Positions 9,691 through 20,700 of a DNA stretch of 22,326 bases are shown one piece after another. The notes under the pieces are model-generated. The model was given only the letters and a program-made list of their open reading frames with translations, searched no databases and was not told the origin of the DNA. A program made the translations under genes and the position numbers. This DNA comes from Pelargonium cotyledonis (lineage: Eukaryota > Streptophyta > Magnoliopsida > Geraniales > Geraniaceae): positions 1 through 22,326 of the forward strand of contig JAYMTA010001019.1 in the NCBI GenBank assembly GCA_036897625.1. Direction: 5' to 3'. Position 1 is the first letter of the stretch, and every line of letters begins with the position of its first letter.

Positions 9691-10283
9691 GTTGCTAATG
9701 CCAGTGAGATATGGATGCTAAAGAACACTTGTGATTATTGGATGCAAAGCACAGCTTCTTTATATCACAGATGGAGCTTCTTTATATCACAGATGGGGCA
9801 CACTCTGATAGCAAGACCAATTCATGATTCTGACTGAACAGCACGTTACAGGTCAGCAATTATTGCCAATTACTCAGTAACCGACAAAGCCATTAAAAGA
9901 GCTGGCTTATTGATCAAGGTGAAAGTAAAGAGATTTTAAACTCTACTAATTGATATTTTTGCAAACTTCTGAAACTCCCTGTTAGCCACCAAAACTTTAA
10001 AATATCTTGTATCATGTCTCATGGGCCAATGACCATATCAGAATTCAAAAACAGGCTTCTCAAACAAACATTTTGGATCAATTCGATGATTTGCTGATAT
10101 TGACATTTTACTTACAGCTATACAATCAAAAGTATTGTGCTGAATTGCAAATAAGTACAGCTGATGAGAATAAACCAATTGGAACACAATTACTGTACAT
10201 GGATTCTATATTCATTTCAGTCCTGCCAGTAGCTGCAATCCTCTTTCTGAGTCCTCTCATGTTAGTTTTGTCAAATGAAGGTA
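9691..10283. other. Intergenic region: MATE promoter and 3' end of the C2/GRAM gene
   Basis: 593 bp. The left part (to about 9830) is the MATE promoter; the right part is expected to hold the 3' UTR of the C2/GRAM gene, transcribed in the same direction. The plus-strand frame starting at 10007 runs into the last C2/GRAM exon on the opposite strand and shows no family features. Confidence 0.6.
9753..9796 (-). promoter_or_regulatory. Duplicated TATA-box segment upstream of the intact MATE gene
   Basis: A 22-bp unit (plus strand AGCTTCTTTATATCACAGATGG) occurs twice without a gap, at 9753-9774 and 9775-9796. Read on the gene's strand each unit carries GATATAAAG (revcomp of 9758-9766 and 9780-9788), 68-98 bp upstream of the ATG. 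By position and by comparison with the single CTATATAAG of the paralogue, these are TATA-like boxes; which is used is unknown. Confidence 0.6.
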
Positions 10284-13200
10284 CTATCTATCTTGTTGAG
10301 TTGACAAGAGTATCTCTCTCTCAGCCAGTTCAAATATTTCCTTTAGTCGACAAGTGAACTTATCAATTATGTTTCGAGTGATCCTCTGCTCAAACTTGGT
10401 GCTATTCAGCCAAGTGATCCAAATGTAAACATCACACTTGCATGCATTTGGGGCAAGCAACGATCTCTCGACCTGGTACTTGAAGTGAACCTGCACACGA
10501 AGAAGAATGAGGTAAGAAAACTGGAACTGCTAGAACTAATGCAACATCAAAAGTCTATGAGGTTCTTGTCACATACTCGGAAGTGGTCACCAAATGGGAC
10601 ATTGTGTAGACACATGACTTCATCCACAATCCACCCTCCAACTGCAGTGGGAGATTTCAGTTGCATGCTGGTGACTTCTCCTCCAAAGATTGAAACATGC
10701 CGATTGAATTTGTAAGATATATGTCGTTCAAAGACACCATCCTTCACTGGTTCCCACGTACTGGTTGCATAATCAAGGCAACCAGATTTTTCCATAATTT
10801 TCTTCTCCAGCTTTCCTCCACCAAACATTTCCAGTATCAACAACTTTACCTGAACCAGCATCAACAGTAACAGAAAGTTACAAACTAATACATCAAGTTT
10901 ATGGGCCAGATCAATCATAATGACCTGCCATCACATCACTCCTGAACCAACAGATGCAGTTGATATAAATGGCCTTAACCTCTGACTACTATGAAGCTTT
11001 TTGCTAGTCTTGGATCATTTTTATGAGTAATTAATCACTACTATGAAGCTTTTTGCTAGTCTTGGATCATTTTATGAGTAATTAATCACTACAAGTAATT
11101 AACAGAAATGTAGCTAAGTAGTTCAGAAGACAATTGATTACTTACACTAATAGGAAGTTCGGCTGAATAAATTTTGAACAATTTAGCACCCTCAGCTTCT
11201 GGAGCTGTTCCACTATCTTCAAGTGCAATGAGTGTGTCTTCTTGATCTTCCTGCTCTTCTTGAGCTTGAGCTTCCTGATCAGGGGTCAGTATCCTTGTTC
11301 TCCATAAAGCCATAATTGTCCTGTTAATATAACAGCTAAAGACATTATCTTAATGAATAAAATTAATATGAAAATCGGAAGCTTAACTTTAGTTTAATGG
11401 ATCAAAGTCTGCAACTAGAAGTTATACGAGCTAATACCTGCTGGCTTCGTTGAACGACACAAAAGATTGGAAATGAAACCTAAGCCTCCCCTCTTCATCT
11501 TGAGATTTTGCCCCATGCCTAGCATCAAGACCTCTACCTTTTCGCACAACTACAACCAATGAAGGGCTACCAACAGTTGCCAAGGTTGGGGGAAGTATTT
11601 GGATATTTTCAGTATCCTCCCATAGTAGGAAAAATTTTGTCTTGTATCCAAACAGGTTGGCATAAAACCCCAGAATTCTGGCAGATAGAAAGAGTCGGCC
11701 CTGTACAAAGGAAGCCCTACTTTAGCCATAGAAACATCAAAATGATCTCACTGGTGAAACTATTTGAGTTCAAAAAAAAAAAGGCCATACAATTCTAAAT
11801 TAGCTGAAAAATCAAACAAGTGATAATACAGAGAACCCAATATGCTATAGGTAACATTTGTTTCTTGCCTCAATAAAAAGAATTCTACAATTTCAATAAG
11901 CGAGCATAGGAAACTACTAACAATTTATATCGTATTTACTGCTCATGAGACCAGATTGACCTAAAGCTTGTTTTGAAGACACTTTAAGAATTAAGAATCA
12001 GAACATTTAACAGCAGTATGAACAGTAAATTCGGGTCAAGAGCATAGTAATAATTGTAACTAGCACCTGTATGGGTAGTTTTCTCTTCAGTTGGCATGTG
12101 AAGTCACTAACAAGAAATTCTTCTTGTGGCAGCCCAAATAGATTTTGGAATGCTATGTTCCTCTGTGGAGATCTTAGATTCAACTGTCAAGGTGTCCAGT
12201 AAAAAAATTAGATTAATTCAGAAACCAAAAACTGCTAGTAGATGCAGGTTCCAGCAGCAGTATGTCAAGACATTCATCATGACGGCAACATCATATAATA
12301 CACTAGAAAAACAAGATGGAGTACTACACAAGAACAATGGACAAAGACTCCATAACAGGCTATCACACGCACAGAAAAGATATACTGAGTGAGCTAACCT
12401 TCTTTCCAACTTCCTTTTCCATTTTTGTCAAATACTCCTTGATTGTTTCAACTCCTTTTTTATTGTCCAAAAAAATTCTCATATGCAACTTGGACTCGAA
12501 AGACTGAGCAAGCTTTCCCTCAAGAGAGACCCACATGTCTGCTAGTTCTGTAGACGAGTGTTTTAGGAAATTTATCTCAGCATGCCCAAGAGAGGCAGCC
12601 TGGTCAAATGGACCATCAAAATCGTAAACTTCTATATCCAAAACTGATGGTGGTTCTTCCATAGCATCAAACTCAAGTATCTCTGCATAATTTTTTTCCA
12701 TGTCATGACATAGAGGTTAAAAGGTATCGATGTGAAGAGAAAAAAAAGGATAATAGATGAACAACAAACCTTTCCATTGAGGATCACGAGTTTGAAGCTT
12801 AACAGAGCTTGTTCTTGTTTTACCATTGCAGGTGAAAACCACGTAGGGATCCGATAATCCTGTTGAATCCAGGGATGCTAAGTTAGCCCCTTCAATTAAA
12901 GCTACAGTAAGAACCCAACCATCACCTTGGGCTTTGACTCCATGATCACTTCCTGTTGAGATAAATGAGTAGTATGAGTGAGTCCAGAGCCAGAGTTGCA
13001 TAAGTTACACAGGCTGTAAGGAAATTTGGTCTAAATTAACTGACAATATAACATAAATTAGTTTATACATTACCTCTCTGCAACCTAGCTTGTATGAAGT
13101 GTAAGACCATGTTATAAACACTCTCCAATAGAGTGAACAGAATTCCGCATGTGATAAGCTCTCCAAAACTGTCTGGCAAATCAAGCCCGTCAAATTCTAA

Positions 13201-15526
13201 TCCAACTTTGCCAGATTTGCGGAGTAAAATATGCACTAGGAAATACAAAACCAAGAAAATGGTAGAAAATACAGCGAAATTGCAGAAGTATTCAGACGCT
13301 AATTCCCAATCTGATTGGTGTTCTGTTTGCAAAGCTGCCAAAATTTGATCCTTGTTTGATACATCCACAGAATCTAGCATCTTGAAATTCTGACCAAGCA
13401 AGTTGGCAAACTGACAAAAACTGTCCTTCAGTCCCTGCCGAACTCCTCCTTCAATCATGCTTTTCATCATAGTACTCTGGTGGAAGTTAACTCCCCAAGA
13501 TATCACGAGACGGGAGGATTCTTCACCTGAAGATAGCTCTGGTCCAGGCAATATCTTGTAAAGTAATTCTACAGTGAATGTATTTCCATATGGAACTTCT
13601 GGTGTACTAACACTTACGATGACAGCAAATTCCCTCCCATCAGCTTTAATATAGGTTTGCTCCTCTGTGGCTTTGACAGCCTTTACTAACTTTGTGGCAG
13701 GGTTTATGTAGGTAACTACTCGTGTCAAACATGTGTTTCCTGGTTTCCATGTCCATGGACCTTCTTGTAAATCTCTTGCACCCTGCAGCTCAGCCAGTTC
13801 TTTTCTGAATTGAGAGTCAGGTCTAAAAAGACATCTATTTAGTTCATGTGTCGATACTACATACACCTGATCAAGAAGAATGCCCCCTTGGAGGTTCTCT
13901 GGCATCTCTTGTTCACTTGCCCTTGACTGCATAATCTCAATTGCTTCTTCAAAGTTGCAACTAGATGAGTGTTCCTCCATGCATTCCTCATGATCTGATA
14001 CTACTGTGGACAACTCAGATAACGAATCTTCAGTTGTTGAGAATTCCTCGTTTTTACTGAAAAGCTTCTCTATACGGCTAGTGATAGCCTTCATCATCTG
14101 TTTCCCTTCTGGTTTCTTCCGGGGTGAAGCTTTGGAGTGAAGTAAATCTTCAGATGACTTGCACGAGCTTTCTAAATCTTTAGATTTCTCAATGTTGAGA
14201 TGTGATAGTTCAGAGATGACGTGGTTAGTCGAAGGGTCTAGAGCTCTTCCATGCAACGAAGCAGTCACAAGAATTTTGCCTGCAACAACACATCAGTATG
14301 CACTTCAAAATCTGCTCACATCTTAAATAGGTAAGAACAATAAGGCAATTTCATAAGAAACCAAAGGATAAAAATGCCATCTTTAGAAAACTCTACAAAA
14401 CTGAAGCTATATATGCATTGAAAAAACACAAATGAAGAAACCCATCCTTTCTAGTGCTTCAATAAACATATGATATATTGACAATGGATCATGGTTTGTT
14501 TAACCAGTATAACTGAATCATTATGTCACAAACACCTTGAATCAGTAGCACTGTAGCAGCCATAATGGACTCTACCTAGTAGGGAAACAGTTAGAAAAAA
14601 CGAACCAAATAGTCCCTTCATACACTACAAGTGCACACCATTGAATGGTAAGTTAAAATTACCATCATTTTCAAAGGAACTTGTTCTGCTTTAATGCTAA
14701 AAGTAACTAAGATTTAAGGATAACCAAACATACAAAAAAATGAAGGACAGAGTTAGCTTGCAAGAGCCCTGATAGCCATAGATTGTTCGAGTTTGAGATC
14801 TTAATATACATATGAGGCTAGATAACCACATGAGAAAAGCAAAACCATTCCCCTCATTTCAAGGGAATGTTGACTAAACTTTAAAGCAAACATCTCTTCA
14901 TTCACTGCACTCAATGCAGCTAGATAACTCAATGCCATTTTCCAAAAACCTCCCTAAACTTTAGTGTTCCAATTTCCAAAGTCCATTGCTTCATAAGATG
15001 GTTTGGTATTTCTTGTTATAAAAGAACACTATTTTCAGCTGCAGAACTGCCAAAAGCACAAAACCCAATAACAAGAAACAATTTAAGGTAAAGGAGATTA
15101 AAGCAACAATCAAAACCCACCCTTGAAGCCAACCACACTTGCAAAGGAGACACAAAAAAAAGAGAGGCACTAACCACAATCTCTGGAAGTAAACTTGGCA
15201 GACTTGGGCCTTTCTAGAGAAAACCAGGTAGGAGGCAAGGTGAGTTTGTCCTCAGCAGCAATGGACCAAACTGGAATCCTGACCCGACCCAGTAAATCCC
15301 CAGAGCTACTGATCAAAAACCCAGAGTCCTCGGGAGGGTGATAAACAGAGAGACCCAAGTTCTCATCAGCGTCATGGACTCTGAACACAAACTCCTCGTT
15401 CCAAACAGGGCTTTGGGTCCCCCTCAAAATCCGAGTCTTGGACTTGAACTTGCCAACTCGAAGCTTCACATACGAGTCCTTCATCGGCAAGTCTCTGGCC
15501 TCCAACACGTACACGTAGAGCCTCAT
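10284..15526 (-). CDS. C2 and GRAM domain protein with two VASt domains, At5g50170-like
   Basis: Nine exons, all GT..AG with matching phases: 15175-15526, 13074-14279, 12770-12952, 12399-12682, 12067-12183, 11438-11700, 11146-11320, 10577-10849 and 10284-10490; 1019 aa. Order: C2 domain at residues 1 to about 110; a Ser/Glu-rich linker; VASt domain about 249-415 (starting NLQGGILLDQVYVVS); one hydrophobic helix about 450-472 (FSTIFLVLYFLVHILL); second C2 domain about 525-640 (SDPYVVFTCNGKTRTSSVKL, then EFDAMEEPPSVLDIEVYDFDG); GRAM domain about 680-770 (FQNLFGLPQEEFLVSDFTC, FLSARILGFYANLFGYKTKF); second VASt domain about 835-1000 (MEKSGCLDYATSTWEP, FGGEVTSMQLKSP). VASt domains bind sterol-like lipids and GRAM domains bind membranes, so a role in lipid transfer or signalling at membrane contacts is likely. 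The start MRLYVYVLEARDLP is the family's usual start; the frame runs a little further upstream only through a non-ATG codon. Confidence 0.95.
10985..11087. repeat. 52-bp tandem duplication in intron 7 of the C2/GRAM gene
   Basis: Units 10985-11036 and 11037-11087 both start ACTACTATGAAGC and contain TTTTTGCTAGTCTTGGATCA; they differ by a single T in a T-run. The near identity means a very recent duplication. Confidence 0.92.
14280..15174 (-). other. Intron 1 of the C2/GRAM gene
   Basis: 895 bp, AT-rich, GT..AG. It separates the first C2 domain from the rest of the protein. Frames inside it (for example 14991-15179) are short and hydrophobic with no supporting feature. No repeat or RNA gene was seen. 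Confidence 0.7.
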
Positions 15527-15672
15527 GATCGATAGCAAAAAGGAAGCAACTTTCTGGGAGTTACGAGGAATTGGGTTGGTTTAGAGACAATAAAGGGAAT
15601 AGAGGTGGTGGGTTTCGATTTTGGGGGTGAGAAAATGGAAAGAGCAGTGTGGTCGAAGCCATGACTAGCCAT
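15523..15672 (-). promoter_or_regulatory. Upstream ORF overlapping the C2/GRAM start codon
   Basis: On the minus strand an ATG at 15672-15670 opens a 49-codon frame whose TGA (15525-15523) shares bases with the main ATG (15526-15524), forming ATGA. A second upstream ATG (15662-15660) opens another frame. If the transcript starts far enough upstream, these would lower or condition translation of the main protein. The transcription start is unknown, so this is a candidate only. Confidence 0.4.
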
Positions 15673-15993
15673 GGGAGGAGACGTGGATGGGAGTGGAAAG
15701 GGACACGAGGAGGAGGGAAAAAAAGAAGAGAAAGTGAGTGTCGGTTTCGGTTTGGTTTGGATATAGATTTGGGTATAGGCTTAGGAGTAGGAGGAGGTGG
15801 TGGTCCACTCGCGCAACAATAAATGTTCAGCTTTTCTTTTGTTTTTCGCTTAGATTTTCTCGGCTCCCAAACAAATATGTTTCGTCGGGACTTGTGAGGA
15901 AATAGACAGAGAACATTTTGATGTTAGTGTGTGCGACACCTGAGACCGAGATATCGATCATAGGATTAAACCTGGGAGTCTCAAGTTGATGGA

Positions 15994-16008
15994 ATATATA
16001 TATATATA
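15994..16008. repeat. (AT)n microsatellite
   Basis: About seven AT dinucleotides in a row, followed by A-rich sequence and a short GA run. Its length probably varies between individuals. Confidence 0.8.
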
Positions 16009-16259
16009 AAAAGAGAGAGATTATACAACTTCATTATTGTATTGTGCCTGTAAAATTTATTAGATCATTGTTGGTGGAGTAGGAATTAAAGTATGATTAA
16101 GTTAATATTGTTACCAACGTCCATTTGATTGAACGGTGAGAGACTTGTGATCTATGCCTGAGGTCTGAAGTTAGAGATAACTCAAGGTCAATGGTTTAAT
16201 AAGTGTGAATGTGTAATGAAGTATTTGTAAGTTTTGAGTTTTCGAAATATTTTTATTGT

Positions 16260-16805
16260 AGTTCAAAAACCATTCAAATATTTCAGTTGCTCTTTTTAAA
16301 GATTTGAGGAACGAGATGTTTATTTTGGATGCTTGGGATATGAAACGGCTTATGACGATATGCATACAACAACTTGTTGTACTTGTTTGAGGCATGTGGA
16401 TTCTCCTGCAGTGAGTAAGGGTTTGACCTCGGTTTGATTTTGATACTTCGTTCAATCACTACCGCCCCCAAAAACTTTTTAGCACTCACATCGAATGACC
16501 ATTTGACAAGGTTGAGTTTCATGTTGAATCGTTTAAGTGTGGCGAAGGTTTCTTTGATGTCGAATAGGTGAGAGATAATTTTTTTGAGTGTTTTGAAGAT
16601 AATGTTGTCTACGCACACATCGAGATTTTCGCCAAATCTGGAGGCGAATACCTTGCTCACCTCCCTTTGGTATGTGACACACACTTTTATAAACCAAAAG
16701 ATACAACAATAAAGAGAGTATATGTTGCTATAAATGTGTTTTTTCTTTTGGTCATGACCAAGATACATATTGATTTGGTGATATCCGAATAACACATTCA
16801 AAACG
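16260..16805 (-). mobile_element. Relic of a Ty3/gypsy retrotransposon reverse transcriptase
   Basis: A minus-strand frame from 16801 reads like the middle of a gypsy-type reverse transcriptase: a GYHQI motif near the start (family GYNQI), a TYQR motif, a changed catalytic box CVDN (16604-16615) where active enzymes have YVDD, and KLN..K followed by KFLG. The similarity then continues in another frame (about 16264-16347, RFIS then FLK.LKRA), so at least one frameshift lies between. No gag, integrase, LTR or target-site duplication can be seen. This is an old, inactive fragment. It might explain part of the low-complexity DNA around it. Confidence 0.75.
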
Positions 16806-17593
16806 TAAAATTCTATAGTTCTTAGTAGAGCTTACAAATTTACTAAAGTGAAAAGAGAATAGTCATTCTTTGGTTAATTTTGTCATCCTATCCACAGTAT
16901 TCGACCGCCCGTTACAATATTTAAAATTATCTCCTACTTATATTTTACCCAACAATCATCGTTTAAAATTATATTTATAAACTTTTCACCTCAAATTTCA
17001 CCTAACAATACATAAAACGTCTATATATAATAAAGTTTAATTACTCAATTTTCATTTTGTTTACCCTAGAAATATTCTTGTGTAGTAGTAGTTACCAAAC
17101 ATGCACTAACATTTATGGAGTAATCAGATCAGCCCCAAAATTTTAATGCATAATCAATAAAGATAAACTTGAATTAACTAACATTATTTTATTAATTGAC
17201 TTTATTAAACCAAAAATGGGATCAACTAACAAAGTGAAAGTATTCAAGATGGAATTGACTTATTACATACAAAAAGAAAAAAAAGAAGTCGGAGACCCCA
17301 ATGGTAAAGATGCATTTGGCAACACATGTTGCGTGAGTGAGAAAACTTTTAATTTCGATCACCACTCAACACATTGATGGAGAGAAGGAAAGACTTTATC
17401 TATGAACAAACTTTGAATAAGGAAAATCTGGATGTGCTAAAACAACTTAAAATTATGTCAACCACGAGTCTACAGATCAGCTCAGAAACTCCATGGTATA
17501 TACCGAACAAAAAAACCCAGATACTCAATTCGATTGTATGCATCATTGGGTCTAAATCAATTCGGTCTCATCTATACCAATAATCTTTGGTCC

Positions 17594-17686
17594 GGCCCAA
17601 TCTAATTTCATTTCAGTTTTAATTTTCTTTCTTATCTTCAAAAATTCGGTCCGGTCCAATCGGTATTTGATATTAGAAAACCCTAA
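17594..17686 (+). promoter_or_regulatory. Site II and telo-box of the APC15-like promoter
   Basis: GGCCCA at 17594-17599 and the telo-box AAACCCTAA at 17678-17686 lie 130 and 38 bp upstream of the start codon. Two related segments, TTTGGTCCGGCCCAATC and TTCGGTCCGGTCCAATC, flank the interval. Telo-boxes with site II elements are known in plant genes active in dividing cells, which would suit a cell-cycle gene. The role is inferred from motif and position. Confidence 0.5.
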
Positions 17687-17723
17687 AAAAGTGCGGAGCA
17701 AATTGGGGAGGTCGAGTGAGAAA

Positions 17724-20700
17724 ATGTTGCAGTTTCCGGCGTATATGAGTCAGTACCCATGGTCGACGACGATGATTCCGACGTCGTTTTTGCTTCCGTC
17801 TCAGTGGCCTCAGCCACAGAGCGACGAGCTCCTTCTAGCCATGGAAGAGTCCGATATCGAGGACAAGGTATACATCACCATAAAACCCACCCCCAAACTT
17901 GTTTTTCTCTGATACATCTACTTTGTCCATAAGCTGTTCATGTCTATTTTCAAGCTATTCTTTTTTTTCTTTCTGAGAATCGATCATAAAGTGGAAGCAG
18001 CTTTATGATGTATCTTCCTGCTTTCTATCATAGTTCTGTGTTTTCGCATTTGTGATTGTTCCATCATGTTAAGGCAATGCTGGAATTTGTGTTTCTTCAC
18101 ATAGCTGTGTGATCCAATGTGCTATGAAAATGGAACTGTCATTGTTTTTTGACATAAAATTTTGTGTACTGATGCATCATGTTCAAAAGGGTTTCTAAAA
18201 ATGGAAGTTTTTGAGATACCTGGTAATAGAATGTTCAGTCACTAAGGTTTGTGAGATGGTAAACATAATTTTATGCCTCAAGTTTCATTTAGTTGCGTGA
18301 TTTGTTCTTTGAAGTGATCGATTCATGGCATTAGACCCTTATTAAAGTTGGACAATTATATTACTGGAGAGATTAACATTATTCTTTCCTATTTGAAATA
18401 AATAATACTGATGAAATTCTTAGAACAACAACTGCGCCTTATTTATTTATTACATTAGTTGAGCTTGCTTGGAGTGAGGTAGTGAAGGAGAGTTAGAGTC
18501 ACCCATAGAGGTTTTTTATAAAATAGAGGAACATATATATTATGAGATAATCAGTTATTAGTTCAGTATATGATTTCATTAAACAAAATACTTCAAATTT
18601 GCACACTGAGGAAGTCATTGATTACTGACTTAAAATCTTCTTAAGACTTGGACATTTATGTAGTAGAGTGGGATTAGTCCCTGTGTTCTCTCTATATTTT
18701 AACCTAGGTTGCTACTTATGAGGCTTTCAGAAGTTTTATGGTGAATACTATTATCTGAATCTGAATTTAAGCCTCGGGACATTTCAGTATTTCTCAATTT
18801 GATAAAGAGACATCATCTAGGGATATAACCTAGCTTCGTAGTTGTGCGTGTGGGATTTGAACTTAGTCTTGCAATTGTGTATGTTAAATTTTGGGATCTA
18901 TATGATTTAGGTTAAAAGAAGCACAGTGTTTGCTCTCCCTCGTAAAGGTTAGTATACAAATGCTCACTTATTAAACTGTAAAAGTTTGTACATGAGTTAG
19001 GTTGAGGTAGAGAGTTGATAATCAATCTTCAATAAACATCCTCCAGAAATAGTTTTTGGTTCTTGTCTAGCAGTTAATTTGGATTGAATTCTTTCTCTTC
19101 CTTAGATCTAGGTGTCATCAAGGAATAATATGCATTGAATGGATGCCTCGTACAAATGCATTCGGATCATTCAGTGTGTGACTAACTTTTGAAGATAAAG
19201 GATTATCTGCAAAAGAGAACATTTAATTAAGTGCATTACCAGTGCTTGTGCACTGGAATTCACCTCCGGCGTGAGTAAAATTTGTCTTTGAATTTTGAGC
19301 GCTGGAAAATATAAGAAAATTGAAAGTGTAGAAAGTGAAGAGTATAGAGAATGAGTGATTTGAAAATTACCAGGTGAATTGGGTTGGACTGCGCAATTAC
19401 ACGGTGTGCTTCTTGGTCTGTGAGCTTCACAGGTCGTGTGATGGCTGATGGGCAGCATGGGTGTGTGGCTTGAAAATCATGTAGTAGGGGGTGTTTCTTT
19501 AAGGCCCCAAACTTAGAGCTTCCATCTATATAAAGTGGGCTGCTTAGGGATCGCAACTTAGAATCATTTGAAGTGTAGCCATCTAATGAACCAAGTGAAT
19601 AAGAGAACTGAATCCTGTTATTAATAAGCTAAGGTCAGTAGGAATTGAAGTTGCTATTGTTTTAACTTTTAACCATTCTGATATTTCTTCTGATTCTGCC
19701 TTTCTTGCCAGTGCTGTGCTTGTCGACTTTAATGTTGATCTCTTTTTAGTTTTAATTCTCCTTAGGTTAGTTAAAACTTAAAAAACCAATTCATATAGAT
19801 TTAAGTAAGATCTAAGTTGACTTCATGTTATATTAACTAATAAGTTGAGCCCTATAGGCTATATATATCTGCCTATGTAAGATACTTTGTCTCATTAGTC
19901 AATCCTTTGTCTGTAGAAATGCTTTTTGTGTCATCTTTCCTTTTCTTAGATATTTTGAACTTTCCTTTTGTCTTCTAAATGTGATTTCAAGCAGTATATG
20001 TATACTTTCTGGATTCTGCGGTAACCTTAGCATATGCATATCAGTATATATAGTAGTAGAGAATGGGACTAGATTTAAAGCAGCATATGTATACTTTAAG
20101 GTTTCTGTGGTAACCTTGGCATTTTTACATCAGTACATATATTAGTAGTGAATGGAACTATGACGGGTTTTGGATTTTGGTGATACAACTTCTATGCATT
20201 TAAGTAGATACATTTTGAACGATGACATTGGTTTGAGTTCAATTTCATGCATGCGTATGAATGCATTTCTTTTCATCACATCAAGCAATAAGAAGATGGG
20301 AGATTAGACACACCATCTAATATGTAATTTAATTATACATTCCCAAGAAAAGAATAAACTGGATGTTCGATCTATTACTCGGTAAATTAAATACTTTATT
20401 GCAACTCTTTTGAGACCATATTGTATGAATATTCTAGTGATCAGATTCAGATATATACTCTCCTAAACCACACAACCAGCCAGCCATGCTGAGATATTCA
20501 AATCAACGAGAGTAGGAGTTGGAACTAGAGCTGGCAGGAATTCATAGAAATGGATTTGAGAGACCTTACTGGAAAGTAGAAACCTCCTACCTATTATGTA
20601 ACATTTTCTGTTGGTGTCGTATCTGATCTTTATCTAAAGGGATACCCATATGAGCACAGCTGAGAGTTACTCTATCAATATCATGAGAATCTCTTCTCAT

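Larger units (their letters stand above)
15527..17723. other. Intergenic region between the C2/GRAM and APC15-like genes
   Basis: About 2.2 kb between two divergently transcribed genes. It holds the C2/GRAM leader and promoter (15527 to about 15850), an AT dinucleotide run (15994-16008) followed by a GA run, a decayed retrotransposon fragment (about 16260-16805), very AT-rich DNA (about 16810-17270) and the promoter of the APC15-like gene (17580-17723). A 69-codon plus frame at 17374-17583 has no family features. Confidence 0.6.

Noticed and set aside
10007..10357. 116-codon plus-strand frame
   Set aside because: It overlaps the last exon and 3' UTR of the C2/GRAM gene on the other strand; only the opposite strand encodes a recognised domain.
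11559..11798. 79-codon plus-strand frame
   Set aside because: Antisense to the GRAM-domain exon of the C2/GRAM gene.
15175..15538. Start of the C2/GRAM protein at MLSIM
   Set aside because: The first codon there is TTG, not ATG; the ATG at 15526-15524 gives the usual family start MRLYVYV.
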